Shown here piece after piece: positions 1 through 28,901 of a stretch of 64,000 nucleotides of DNA (position 1 is its first letter; each line of letters starts with the position of its first letter). This DNA is from Tillus elongatus (lineage: Eukaryota; Arthropoda; Insecta; Coleoptera; Cleridae), in NCBI GenBank assembly GCA_964006375.1, contig OZ023265.1, positions 170,997,156-171,061,155 of the forward strand. Direction: 5' to 3'. The notes below the pieces were generated by a model, which was not told where the DNA came from, did no database searches, and saw only the letters and a program-made list of their open reading frames with translations. Made by a program: the position numbers and the translations under genes.

Positions 1-350
1 CTCACCCAAAGGCTGCCATCCCTTGCCCACAAATGTGCCATTGGTGACCTCTCTCTCTTTTATAGATATCTGCACGGGCACTGCTCAGAGGCGCTACCAG
101 GGGAACACAGCGAATACACCCTTTTACTGTCCAGGTCACCAGGCATAGAACATCTTGTTATGCCCGCTCTTTTGTCCCGAAGACTTCCAAGTTGTGGAAT
201 TCCTTGCCTACACATGTTTTTCCTTCTCCTCTGAATCTTCAAGTCCAGAATTAACAAGTTACCTCTTTCCTCCTTTTCGACACCCACAGTACGATAGTAT
301 TTAGGCTGTAAGCCATCGTGGTGCATTGTTGAAATAAAAAAATAAAAAAA
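1..350 (+). mobile_element. non-LTR retrotransposon, 3'-terminal fragment
   Basis: Matches the 3' end of the RT element at 61.8-63.0 kb and the fragment at 40.6-41.6 kb: the segment with ctcacccaaaggctgccat, tatctgcacgggcactgctc and the later tgtggaattccttgcc block. It has frameshifts and an internal loss relative to those copies. It ends in an A-rich tail with aataaa at about 333-350, which marks the true 3' end. Confidence 0.75.
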
Positions 351-560
351 CTCAAGCTACAGACAAATCAGCCTAACACCCACTTTTGCGAAAACCTTCG
401 AAAAGATAGTCAATAACAAGCTGACGTGTCTTGCAGATAATAAATTATTTTAATACTACATACAGCTTATTTCTGGTAGTAAAAACTGACTGATTGAACA
501 CATGCTTTACCTGCTACTAGCCTTCATGACTTTAAATAAGGTAAACGTCTCATTTTCCAC
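351..560 (+). mobile_element. reverse transcriptase scrap (decayed)
   Basis: The reading YRQISLTPTFAKTFEKIVNNKL (residues split by decay further on) resembles the first conserved block of non-LTR reverse transcriptases (NYRPIS-type). Stops follow. The host family is unknown. Confidence 0.45.
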
Positions 561-747
561 AAGATTTTACCACGAAACCAATTTCTTTATAATTTTTTTT
601 GCCACACCCCTACTGTAATTATAACGCTTTTAATTTTAAACCAATTATATCTCTTTTATCTCATTATAATGGTTGGACAACTTCTTATAAAATGACAAAA
701 ATCTGATGATGGATAATTTGAGGCAAGGTGGGTGAAAAATTTTATTA

Positions 748-948
748 TCATGTAAACTGTAGGTTGTCTTTATCGTTACTGATAAAGTCATTTACATATA
801 ATGAAAAATATAAGGCGAACAACATTGAACCCTGAACGACTCTAAAGTTGAGCTTCACTTGCCAAAAAATATCAAGAGCTATACTAAGTAACCATGAAAT
901 AAATTCATCAATAATAGAAAAACAGTAAACAAATTTAATGTTACACAA
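748..948 (-). mobile_element. reverse transcriptase scrap (decayed, opposite strand)
   Basis: The minus-strand peptide contains VVQGSMLFALYFSLYVNDFIS, matching the usual G-P-Q-G-S-x-L-x-P-x-L-F-x-x-Y-x-N-D block of retrotransposon reverse transcriptases with substitutions. It sits in the ODR4 intron, in the same orientation as the gene. Confidence 0.5.
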
Positions 949-1069
949 TCTGTATGATAAAGGTTTGACAAGAAGTATAGTGTGTGGTGAACATAATCAA
1001 GGAATTTAGTGAGAAGAAGTAGAAGTGACACAGTCAAATTTTAAGTTTATCTACATTAAATTAACTTAC

Positions 1070-1261
1070 CAAGTTGTTACAAGATTGTAAAATAGAAACT
1101 TGAAATGCTTTCTCAGCAGCTTCTTGATGTCCAGATTTTGCAGACCTAGGTAACTTTGTCTTTTTGCTAATATTTTCTAAATTTTCATCTAAATCCTTAA
1201 CTTCACCATCATAAAGAAAAACTGCATTTGAAAGATTTTCATTCACATTATCCAATATTGT
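1070..1261 (-). CDS. ODR4: ODR4 coding exon 3
   Basis: 64 codons between a TTTCAG acceptor and a CTTG/GTAAGT donor. It ends ILQSCNNL and continues into an exon outside the window. Confidence 0.8.
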
Positions 1262-1994
1262 CTGAAACAAGACAATTTCATTTAACTAACAATTATAATT
1301 ATCAGAATTTCATTAGATTGCTTACACTCATATGCTTTTTCAAAGACCAATTGCTTTCTGGTTCACGTACGTGGTAAATTTGATCCATTTCATACTTGCA
1401 TTCTAGCTGGCTCCACCTAGTAGCTTTTGGCAGAAACTTAAACTCAGCTGGTTTAACACTTGTTGTAATAACATCGTAACTCTTACTTAAATACTCTTGG
1501 GTTTTCGTACAAAAATTAAGCACCAGCTTTTCATTGATATCCAAATTACCATACAAATACCTGGAATTAGCCAACTGGGTGTGAATACACGTTAATATAG
1601 CCTTAATTTTACTGGAAAAACTTGTAAGAAGGTCATCCTGGGACACTACAAATATCCCCAGGACGTGCATCCCTCCTGGAAGCATTCGAGTAGCGTGTCT
1701 GGCATGATCAGCCACCCAAGATTCGTTCACATCATTGACTGTCTTTATAAGTTTTGTTCGGCTTCCGGCAATATTCTCCTCGGTGTGACAGGGTGGAGTC
1801 TTGGCAAAGTGAATTACATAGTCTTTACCAAAACTCGACTGTAAGGATGATTAATTAAAATCAAATGAAAAAAACATATGCTTAAACACTAGGGTTACCT
1901 GTCCCAAAATCAGTCCAACAGTACAAGCATTTTGTTTTGCTATACTCGTTAGATAATTTAATAAATAATCATCTGCCACAGCAACCCGTACCAT
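1070..1994 (-). CDS. ODR4: ODR4 homologue, 5' part (three coding exons, incomplete)
   Basis: Minus-strand exons 1994-1899, 1838-1326 and 1261-1070 join in frame: all junctions are GT/AG, all phase 0, giving 32, 171 and 64 codons. Recognised as the ODR-4 family by the N-terminal block with LILGQ at the exon 1 end, KDYVIHFAKTPP at the start of exon 2, then DHARHATRMLPGGMHVLGIF, and SNAVFLYDGEVKD in exon 3. ODR-4 proteins are ER-membrane factors that, with a partner protease-like protein, help fold and traffic odorant and other G-protein-coupled receptors in nematodes; this is family knowledge. The C-terminal exons, including the membrane anchor, are not seen and probably lie left of position 1. 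The intron after exon 3 contains retroelement scraps. The start ATG (1994-1992) is the first in the frame. No stop or frameshift interrupts the three exons, so the gene looks functional. Confidence 0.85.
1326..1838 (-). CDS. ODR4: ODR4 coding exon 2
   Basis: 171 codons. The acceptor is CTTACAG before 1838; the donor is AGT/GTAAGC at 1326/1325. It carries the MLPGG core of the family. Confidence 0.85.
1899..1994 (-). CDS. ODR4: ODR4 coding exon 1
   Basis: 32 codons from ATG (1994-1992) to a CAG/GTAACC donor at 1899/1898. The peptide begins MVRVAVADDYLLNYLTSIAK. Confidence 0.8.
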
Positions 1995-2520
1995 CGTATC
2001 ACTGTATTATTAGCCTTTTCTGTTTTAAATTAACTTTAATAACAGGAATATTGAATTTTGTTTAAATTAAGGTGACATTTGGTGCTGGATTTTTGACAAA
2101 CATGTCAAAAATCATTACTTTTACGTCAGTTATGTCAATATTAAATAATATGACAGAAAATCATGATACTGAGGCACAGAATAGCTTTTGTTTGGATTTT
2201 TTTTCAGAGAAAATAGAGAAACATTATTTGTCAATAGAAATAAATGTTGACTGTTACAGTAAGATGGCGAGTTGACCAAGCGCCAGCAGTTGCATTATTA
2301 TTATTACGTCAAAAAATCAACAGCCAACTTTTTGGTAACATTTTTTGACAAAGCAATGCAACGCTGGCAGCAGCTGGTGTCTGATGAACTCGCTCAATAC
2401 CAAACTAATTTGCCACATTTGGTTACAACATTGATATGTAACTTTGAACTCGAAGGGACCGGCAGTGCTTTCAACATCGCTTCTGAGGCACAAGTAAGAT
2501 CGACAAGAAAAGGTGTGCTT
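1995..2520. other. region upstream of ODR4, no gene seen
   Basis: It should hold the ODR4 promoter and 5' UTR. I see no convincing TATA element and no other coding signal. Short open frames here (2072-2613) resemble nothing I know. Confidence 0.4.
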
Positions 2521-2634
2521 ATAAGTACAATTTGGAGAACCCAATTCATCACAATAGAGTTTTTTGACTTGACGATCGTTTCGCTAACAAATGTAGCGCC
2601 ATTAAGGGGATAAGTAAACTAAGTGAACAGTTCG

Positions 2635-2698
2635 AATAATGGACTACAAAGAACCGGACCTACTCTATTTGTCGAAACATTTTTGTTCATATTTCTAA

Positions 2699-2790
<92 letters not shown>

Positions 2791-3405
2791 TTTCGTAAAC
2801 ATCAAGCTGACGCGACTGCCTGACATTTCTTATTAACTTGTGATTTTCTTTATCTACATGATGATTATTATCCCAAATATGCTGAGTAATACATGCTTTG
2901 TCAATAGTGCCATATCTGAGTTGCGCTTAATGTTTTTTAGATCTAGTTTCAATGGTTATTTTAGTTTGCCCAACATATTTAAGTTCACAATGCTTACAAC
3001 CTATTTCATACATTCGCGACACATCTGTGGTTTTCTCTTTATCCTTTAGGTCACCTAGAAAATTTTTAATGTGTTATTTTGTAGAAAATGTTAGCAAAAA
3101 ATTGGCTTTCTTAAAATTGCTATTAAAACCTCTCGTAATTCGCGGTTCAAGTGGTAAACGGACAACGGTTTTGTCTGGTTTATCTTTTCTGACAGTCGTA
3201 GATTCCGCTAACATTTTCTTTGTTTTGTGTTTATTGACTATAGTTTCTCCACTAAGCAAACAGAGTAACCATTATACTTAGCTACATTTTAAAGATATTC
3301 AAGTTCTCTGTTGTATCTTTCTTTATTTAAGGGAAACTATTAATCTATAAACTAGAAAATTCAAACTAGCTATTTTTTGTGGAAAACTATGGTGTGAGTC
3401 AATCA
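2635..3405 (-). mobile_element. Penelope-like element, 3' part (left inverted arm)
   Basis: Read on the minus strand, the arm gives CKHCELKYVGQTKITIETR, then AQLRYGTIDKACITQHIW, NNHHVDKENHK and RQLDVY. This is the GIY-YIG endonuclease region found at the C terminus of Penelope-like retroelements. Upstream lies a frame with AESTTVRKDKPDKTVVRLP. Several stops are present, so it is not functional. A (TA)n tract (2701-2789) interrupts it where the sister arm has only about four TA units. Confidence 0.75.
2701..2789. repeat. (TA)n microsatellite
   Basis: An uninterrupted AT dinucleotide run inside the left Penelope-like arm. Confidence 0.95.
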
Positions 3406-3456
3406 AAATGTAAAGAGAGACAGAAAGGAAACCACTACCGTGAATTACATTTCGAA

Positions 3457-4150
3457 TGACTCGCACCATAGTTTTCCACAAAAAATAGCTAGTTTGAATT
3501 CTCTGATTCATAGATTAATACTGCTTCCCTTAAATAAAGAAAGATACAACAGAGAACTTGAATATATTAAATATGTAGCTAAGTATAATGGTTACTCTGT
3601 CTGCTTAGTAGAGAAACTAGCCAATAAACATAAAACATAGAAAATGTTAGCGGAATCTACGACTTTCAGAAAAGATAAACCATACACAACCGTTGTCTGT
3701 TTACCATTTGAACTGCAAATTAAGAGAGGTTTTAATAGCATTTTTAAGAAAGCCAATTTGTTGCTAACATTTTCTACAAAAAAACATATTAAAAAATTTG
3801 CTAGGTAACCCAAAGGATAAAGATAAAACCACAGATGTGTCGGGAATCTAGAAATAGGTTGTAAGGATTTGGAAATAAATATGTTGGGCAAAGTAAAAAG
3901 ACCATTGAAACTAGATTTAAAGAACATTTAGCCGAACTGAGATATGGCACTCTTGACAAATGATGTATTGCTCAGCATATTTGGAATAATGATCATCATG
4001 TAGATAAAGAAAATCTCAAGTCAATAAAAAATGTCTGGCAATCGCATCAGCTTGATGCTTATGAAAGTATATATATCGTTAGAAATTTGAACAGAAATGT
4101 TTCGAAGAATGGAGTAGGTGCGGTTCTATGTAGTCCATTGTTCGAACGTT
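3457..4150 (+). mobile_element. Penelope-like element, 3' part (right inverted arm)
   Basis: A near copy of 2635-3405 in opposite orientation, separated from it by about 50 bases. The plus-strand reading includes YNRELEYIKYVAKYNGYSVC, the GIY-YIG-like stretch and HQLDAYESIYIVRN, ending near LCSPLFER. It contains stops and frameshifts. Confidence 0.75.
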
Positions 4151-4974
4151 ATCTTAATAACCAGCGTATTCTTCTTAGAAGGAATATTTGATAACGACGC
4201 ACTGCATAACAAAGGCAGGTATGCAGTTTTAATCACAGGGATTTAAGACTCAACAGTGGGGGTCTCTCTGTATACCTTCCTAGAGGACGCTGTTTGCAAC
4301 TACTTGGCAACTAACGTATAAATAATAGTTCTAGTCTTGATTCACTTAGTTTACTCATCCCTTTGATGACGCTAAATTTGTTAGCAAAACGATCGTCGGG
4401 GCAAAAAACTGCATTGTGGTGAATTAGGTTCTCCAAATTATACTTATCAGTGCTCATCACAGTTTCCAATCTTCACTCATTCAGGGAGTGCTTATCTCTG
4501 GCGCGTATACACACTTACACACACAAACACACACACAGAGAGAGAGATAAAGCTCATTTTGTAATATTTGTATAAACTTCCAATTTTTCTACCTGGTGCT
4601 TGTTTATCCAAAGATTAAAATCTCTGGACGCAGCAAGTGCGTTATGGTAGCGAATTTTCTTTAAAATATTTTTAATAGCAAATGTCTTTCTTTGATGAAA
4701 GCAGGCATCAAACTTGGTTGCCTATATAGTAGAAACAATGTACCATATTTCATTGAAAGAAATTTATTGTTTGAAAATATATAAACATTTTTCAAAAGTC
4801 TAGATGCAGCAAATCTGTTATGGAAGTGAATTTCCATAAAAATGTTTTTAGTAGCAAATGTGAGCAGGCATCAATCTGATTACCGGTATAGCCTATGTGG
4901 TAGAAACAATGTACTATATTTTAACAAAATTACTTATGGTTTGAAAATATACAAAAATTTTTTGAAAATAAACT

Positions 4975-6000
4975 TAACTGTTGGCAGGTTTCTGAAAACA
5001 GTTTTTTGAAAAACGTTCGGCAGCTAAACTTCAAATTTACCGAAAATTCGCTACCAAAACGCACTTACTGCGTCCAGGTTTTTTTCTTACAAACGCATCA
5101 TATTTCGATAAAAAATGCAAAAATGCATTAACGAATTTGTTCTACGAAAATTAGTTAAACAAAAATTATACACCCCTACTTACTCCTGGTCCCGCAATTT
5201 CCTTGGGGAGTGTGAACAAGAAATTTTCCTTGGGGTTTGAGGATCCAGGGGGGTGGGGGCCTAGGCAGGTTTCTGAAAACAGTTTTTTGAAAAGCGTTCG
5301 GGAGCTAAACTGCAAATTTACCGAAAATTTTCTACCAAAACGCACTTACTGCGTCCAGATTTTTTTCTTACAAACGCATCATATTTCGACAAAAAGTGCA
5401 AAAATGCATTAACGAATTTGTTCTATGAAATTTAGCTAAAAAAAAATTATGCACCCCTACTCACTCCTGGTCCCGTAACTTCCTTGGGGGGTGTGAACAA
5501 GAAATTTTTCTTGGGGTTTGTGGATTCAGGGGGGTCCTAGGCAGGTTTCTGAAAACAGTTTTTTAAAAGGAGTTCGGGAGCTAAACTGCAAATTTACCGA
5601 AAATTCGCTACCAAAACGCACTTACTGCGTCCAGTTTTTTTTTTCTTACAAACGCATCATATTTCGATAAAAAATGCAAAAATGCATTAACGAATTTGTT
5701 CTACAAAAATTAGCTAAAAAAATTATGCACCCCTACTCACCCCTGGTCCCATGACTTCCTTGGGGAGTGTGAACAAGAATTTTTTTTGGGGTTTATGGAT
5801 CGGGGGGGGGGGGGGGGGGGCGGCTAGGCAGTTTTCTTAAAACAGTGTTTTGAAACGCGTTCGAGGACTAAAGTGCAAATTTACCGAAAATTCGCTACCA
5901 AAACGCACTTACTGCGTCCAGATTTTTTCTTATAAGCGCATCATATTTCGATAAAAAATGCAAAAATGCATTAATAAATTTGTTCTACGATAATTAGCTA
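4975..6000. repeat. about 280-base tandem repeat, four units
   Basis: The marker gcacttactgcgtccag recurs at about 5061, 5342, 5618 and 5905 (spacings 281, 276 and 287). Each unit also has cctggtcccg, a run of G, and aggcaggtttctgaaaacag. Confidence 0.85.
5802..5820. repeat. poly-G tract
   Basis: A run of 19 G residues within the tandem unit; sister units have short broken G runs. It could form a quadruplex, and its length is prone to sequencing error. Confidence 0.85.
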
Positions 6001-6588
6001 AAAAAAATTATAGACCGTTAAACCATAAACTTCACTAACCCTACAAATAAATATCCAAAAAGCCACCAAACTTAACTAAACTGACAGTCAAAGCATCAGA
6101 GAAAGGGTCTATTTGAAATGGATATTCTGTAAATATTTTAGTAAAATGAAGGGCAATGACGGTTGAATCTGAAACTTAAGGGTTTGCAGAACATTTTTCT
6201 TGCAACATTTTCTTTTCACAAACAGTATATGTTTCACATTATTTGCTTAAACATTGCCAATTTTGACGTTTAAAATTGCGAGTTTGACGTTTTGCGGAAA
6301 ACTCCAAAATTTGTTACTTTAACTGCCCATAACTTCTTTGACTTTACAGCTAGGGACCTAAATTTTGGTACAGAGTTCACTCGTTATAATACAAATACGC
6401 GTACCAAATTTGGTTGCCCTTACTATGTTATTTCCGGAGATATGAATTTTTTTATAAAGAAAATACAAAATTTTCCGGGAAAACCTGGTCCGATTTTCCT
6501 GGCTAACGAACTTATCCAAGCCACTTGCAAAAGGAAGGTACTCTGCAAATTTTATCAAGATCGGTCCATTATTTTTTGAGTTATCGGT

Positions 6589-6591
<3 letters not shown>

Positions 6592-6682
<91 letters not shown>
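6592..6682. repeat. (TA)n microsatellite
   Basis: Inside element H1, directly after the conserved tttttgagttatcggt block. Confidence 0.95.
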
Positions 6683-6685
<3 letters not shown>

Positions 6686-7315
6686 ACAGATCTCCCCATA
6701 AGCGAATTTTTTTAAAAAAAATCGCTAAAAAGGTTCGGAACGCAGCAAGTGCGTTATGGTAGCGAATTTTCTTAAAAATATGTTTAATAGCAAATGTCTC
6801 TTTGATAAAAGCAGGCATTAAACTTGGTTACCTATATCGTAGAAACAATGTACCATATTTCATCGAAATAACTTTATTGTTTGAAAATATATAAACATTC
6901 TTCAAAAGTCTGGATGCAGCAAGTGTGTTATGGAAGTGAATTTCCATAAAAATGCTTTTAATAGCAAATGCGAGCAGGCATCAATCTGATTACCGGTATA
7001 GCCTATGTAGTAGAAACAATGTACTATATTTTATCAAAATTACTTATGGCTTGAAAATATACAAACATTTTCCGAAAATAAACTTAAATGTTGGTTTCCT
7101 CACCAACAAAGCTTACGTTAATAGCAAATTGAGTTATTGAAATTTGAAGGATTTAACGAAAATTCGGTAAATTTGCAGATTAGCTCCCGAACGCTTTTCA
7201 CAAAATTGTTTTCAGAAACATTACTAGGACCCCATCTGGATGCACATACCACAAGAAAAATTTCTTGTTCATACCCCCCAAGGAAGTTACGGGACTGGGA
7301 GTGAATAGGGTTGCT

Positions 7316-7845
7316 GGGCGGGGTAGGTAGTAAAAATGAAATATGAGCAGAAAATGCAAAGAAAACTGCTTGAAAGCTGTCTATTTGAAGCCATATCCCC
7401 ATTAAACTCTGCCTACCCCGCACAGCATCCCTAGTCACCCCCAGGTCACCTAACTTCCTTGGGGGGTATGAAGAAGAAGTTTTTCTTGTGGTTTATGCAA
7501 CGAGGGTGATGGTATGCACATGAGGGGGGAAGGAAAATGCCTACGATGAAGCAGACCCCCCCCCCACATTCAACTTGCGGTAGGGGTGGGGTTAGAAGGT
7601 GGCTGCTTCATCGTGAGGATTTTCCTTCCCCACTCGCGTGCATACAACCACCCTCGCTGCATAAACCACAAGAAAAATGCCTTGCTCATACCTGCCAAGG
7701 AAGTTACGACACCTGGGGGGATAGGGGTGCCGTGCGGGGTAGGCAGGGTTTAAGGGGATATGGCTTCAAGATGAAAAAATAGCGTTTTATTCCCATTTTT
7801 TGCTCATATTTCCTTTTTACTACCTACCCCGCCTAGCACATCTAC
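7316..7845. repeat. imperfect inverted repeat within H2
   Basis: Arms of about 230-250 bases, roughly 7316-7550 and 7595-7845. Paired landmarks are cggggtaggtagtaaaaa with tttttactacctaccccg, and gaaggaaaatgcc with attttccttcc. The loop is C/G-rich (about 7555-7595). Confidence 0.7.
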
Positions 7846-8677
7846 TCACTCCTGGTCCCGTAACTTCCTTGGGGGGGTGTGAACAAGAAATTTTTTGGGG
7901 TTTGTGGATCCAGGTGGGGCCCTAGGCAGGTTTCTGAAAACAGTTTTTTGAAAAGCGTTCGGGAGCTAAACTGCAAATTTACTTAAAATTCGCTACCAAA
8001 ACGCACTTACTGCGTCCAGATTTTTTTCTTATAAACGCATCATATTTCGATAAAAAATGCAAAAATGCATTAACGAATTTGTTCTACGAAAATTAGCTGA
8101 AAAAAAAATTATACACCGTTAAACCATAAACTTCACTAAACCTACAGTGAAAGCATCAACTTATCTAAACCGACAGGCAAAGCATCAGAAAAAGGGTCTA
8201 TTTGAAATTAGTTTTCTGTAAACATTTTAGTAAAATGAAGGGCAATGACGGTTGAATCTGAAACTTAAGGGTTTGCAAAACACTCTTCTTGCAACATTTT
8301 CTTTTCACAATCCGTAATTGTTTCACGTTCTTTGCCTAAACATTGCCAATTTTGACGTTTCAAATTGCGAGTTTGACGTTTTGAGGACAACTCCAAAATT
8401 TGTTTCTTTATCTGGCCATAACTTCTTTGTCTTTAAAGCTATAGATCTAAATTTTGGTACAGAGTTCTCTTTTTATAATACAAACACGCGTGTCAAATTT
8501 AGTTGCCCTTACTTTGTTATTTCCGGAGATATGAATTTTTTAGAAAGAAAACACAAAATTTTCCGGGAAAACCTGGTCCCATTTTCCTGGCTAACGAACT
8601 TATCCAAACCACTTGCAAAAGGAAGGTACTCACCAAATTTGATCAAGATCGGTCCAGTATTTTTTGAGTTATCGGTA

Positions 8678-8784
<107 letters not shown>

Positions 8785-8818
8785 TCTCCTCATTAACGAA
8801 TTTAAAAAAAAGCGCTAA

Positions 8819-9527
8819 GTGGTTTGCTAACGCTATCAAGAGTTTTAGAAAGTAAATGGGTACAGTTTAATATCGGTATAAGATTAACGAATAAGAGAAA
8901 GACAGCAGCCCCTTTTATGCTCCATCTCGTCTGCTGAAAATCTTCAACTGCCATTGATTACGGATCCCTTCCACTTCAAGATTACATTTCAATGGATTAC
9001 AATAAACACTTTAAAAATTGGTGTTTAAGAGAACACATGATATCTCATAACGACCCTAATAGCATTAAAAATGTAATTAGTAAAAACACCAAAATAATTA
9101 TTACAAGTAGGTCAGTTAAATTCTGTAATGAAGTTATGTAAACATTTTAATGAATTGGAGGTCGACATTGTATGGATCAACATTGAAATTGTCACGTTCA
9201 GCATATAAACCATAACAAACGAATTTGTAAGACAGACAGGAATGTTTAGTCAGCAAGGTTAAGAATCAAAATATGTTGTTGGTAAATATAAAGGAAATTC
9301 ATTTTAGTAAGTAATATAGTTAATTAAACACCGTTCTACAATGTAGGCGGAAAATATATCGTTCATTTTAAATAAGCTGCTGAAATGTAGTCGGGTAAAA
9401 TAACGCCGCGATTATTTAATTATGTAAACACTGTTAATCTTAATAGTCAACATATCAACAACTATGTAAGTCTCTTTTTTTGTTATATATTATTTTTAAA
9501 TATAAAGTTTGTTAATTAGCCTCGTTA
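8819..9527. other. no gene seen
   Basis: AT-rich sequence between element H2 and the retrotransposon fragment. I found no coding signal I would defend and no repeat shared with the rest of the window. Confidence 0.4.
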
Positions 9528-9540
9528 TCAATATACCGTT

Positions 9541-10154
9541 TTTTTTTTTGTTCCCTCAGGGCTCGTCCGCGGCCTTGCTGCCCCGATAGCACCGCAACCC
9601 TTGGTTGATTGTGCATACCCTTAGTCTTACTCCACCCATTCCAAGATCACTGTGCCTTGAACTAGTCTGCACAGCGATTGGTAGGGTGAAGTTTTATATT
9701 GCTCTGTCTCCGGTCTAGAGTGACCGTAGATCAGTTGTCTTTTCCGGTCCAGAGCTATACACTCACACAAGATGTGCTGGGCTGATTCCTCCCCCTCGCC
9801 GCAGAGTCTGCATGCGAGGTCCCCTTCGAACCGCCCCATTTTATGCAGGTGTTTCTTGACGGCCATGTGTCCCGTCAAGAGACCTGTTGTGTTTCTGAGT
9901 TGTCCTCTGCTAAGGTTTAGCAGCTCCACAGCTCTCTTTGAACTGGGTCCGTCAATTATTGACTTCCCATGTCTGAGCCCTGGACAGTCCGCCCAGTACA
10001 CCTTGTGTTGGTTTCTGACCCAGGACTTAATGGCTCCCCTGGCAGTGCTCTTTGACACGCCCAGAGCCGGTTCTGGTCCCATAAATGGTTCTGCTGACCC
10101 TCTCTTCGCGAGACTGTCAGCTTCTTCATTGCCTTTAACCCCCGAGTGACCCGG
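9541..10154 (-). mobile_element. 5'-truncated non-LTR retrotransposon, copy 1 (RNase H tail)
   Basis: On the minus strand the ORF runs from the RNase H end (GVKGNEEADSLAKRG) through GPEPALGVSKSTARGAIK to a C-terminal zinc-type motif CRLCGEGEESAQHILCEC, and stops after VILEWVE. The 3' end carries an A run (T run at 9541-9549 on the plus strand). Flanking 13-base target-site duplications are seen: tcaatataccgtt at 9528-9540 and 10155-10167. It is almost identical to 28902-29526, so insertion was recent. It lies about 0.75 kb upstream of regucalcin gene 1. Confidence 0.9.
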
Positions 10155-10167
10155 TCAATATACCGTT

Positions 10168-10820
10168 ACCCACATGCTTAGTTCGACGAGTTTATCCCTA
10201 TAAAATATCCTCCGCTCCCCCTTAACAATTGGTGTTGTCCTTTCTTGGTGAAACCGTCCCATACTACCTACATATATAGAGACTTTTACTTTGGCTCCAC
10301 AATAACCTAATTTCTCCTCTGTAACCCGTTTAACCGTTTCACGCTATCACCAGACAGGAGAAAATTGAAGATGCCGTAAAACGGCCGCTGGAGATAGATA
10401 ATCAGAGCTGCGGTGACAACGCGACGATAATGTGATGCCAATGCGACATCGTTGTTAGACTGTAATGATTAGGTGTAAAAATTTAGATAGATTTTTGCTG
10501 TATTATTAAAATGAAGAGAAACTCACATTGTGTTAGAAGCTAATAAGAATCGTATCGATAAAGTTATCGCTATTGAATTAAAAAATGATGAAATATTGCG
10601 CCCTTTTTAATGAGTAATAAATGACGTGTTTTCTTAGTAAGTAATTTATGAGACTGGATTTGTTGGTAAAAAATCTATTTAATATAAACATTTTCTCTGA
10701 TACTTAGTACGACGTTTTTGTTTTATAATGATACAGCTAGAATTATTGTTTTCTATCACTATTTTTAATTATAGATTACAGTTTTAATTAACCCAAGGGT
10801 TAATTAATTTATAAGGAAGC
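10168..10820. other. upstream region of regucalcin gene 1
   Basis: Contains a short copy of a SINE-tail-like sequence (about 10233-10298: tggtgaaaccgtcccatac and a later ggctccac), which recurs near 34.5 and 50.9 kb. Otherwise AT-rich with no coding signal. Confidence 0.4.
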
Positions 10821-10821
10821 A

Positions 10822-10828
10822 TATAAAA
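10822..10828 (+). promoter_or_regulatory. candidate TATA box of regucalcin gene 1
   Basis: TATAAAA lies 79 bases before the start codon. A pyrimidine-rich, initiator-like sequence follows about 30 bases later (actcttagtt near 10855). The placement is plausible, but the AT-rich background makes chance matches common. Confidence 0.45.
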
Positions 10829-10906
10829 GAGCTATATAATATTAATACTTTTACTCTTAGTTATTTGATTGAATTTTCTTGTAAATTAACGGCATCGCGT
10901 AGACAG

Positions 10907-28629
<17,723 letters not shown>

Positions 28630-28686
28630 ATTTAGTTTTATGAACCACACATACGTAAATGTTATTATTAATCTTTCTTTCTAGAA

Positions 28687-28692
28687 AATAAA
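28687..28692 (+). terminator. polyadenylation signal, regucalcin gene 1
   Basis: AATAAA 58 bases after the stop codon. Confidence 0.65.
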
Positions 28693-28901
28693 ACTTGTTT
28701 ATTGGGAGACTGGCTTTTTTTCTAGTATAAGGACAACAAATAATAACCCAAAAATAAAATTACAACAGAATGTTATAAGCTTCCAATTTTTTTTTATTGC
28801 TTTTTTTAAATCAAAAATTGACACACCAATTCGTTGGGTTATGAGCGCAGCTGAAATCATTAATACCTGTGGTATCACATTATTACACTAATATGCACCT
28901 A

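Larger units (their letters stand above)
2521..4460. repeat. inverted block: repeat C halves around head-to-head Penelope-like fragments
   Basis: The outer edges are inverted copies of one repeat: tttggagaacccaattc and acgatcgtttcgctaac at 2530-2600, and their complements at 4380-4440. The adjoining gataagtaaactaagtgaac (about 2610-2630) is matched inversely at about 4340-4360. Between them lie two inverted Penelope-like copies. The right side has about 190 extra bases (4152-4338). Confidence 0.7.
4623..6728 (+). mobile_element. TC...CTAA repeat element copy H1 (Helitron/HINE-like)
   Basis: Starts TCTGGACGCAGCAAGTGCG at 4623 and ends with the hairpin-type AT-rich 3' end and CTAA at 6725-6728. 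The interior holds a degenerate second copy of the left end (about 4799), four tandem units of about 280 bases (4975-6000), a conserved AT-rich block and (TA)n. It is followed six bases later by another copy. No intact coding gene is seen; the open frame 6292-6579 recurs in sister copies but matches no family I know. Confidence 0.65.

Noticed and set aside
2623..2823. Long open frames made of alternating Tyr-Ile residues (here and at each TA tract)
   Set aside because: They are translations of (TA)n microsatellites, not genes.
4975..6000. CRISPR-like array
   Set aside because: Units of about 280 bases are direct tandem copies with no short-repeat/unique-spacer pattern, in a eukaryotic context.
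9772..10149. Plus-strand frame opposite the retrotransposon fragment
   Set aside because: Antisense shadow of the RNase H/zinc-tail ORF on the minus strand; the same shadow appears at 28921-29313.
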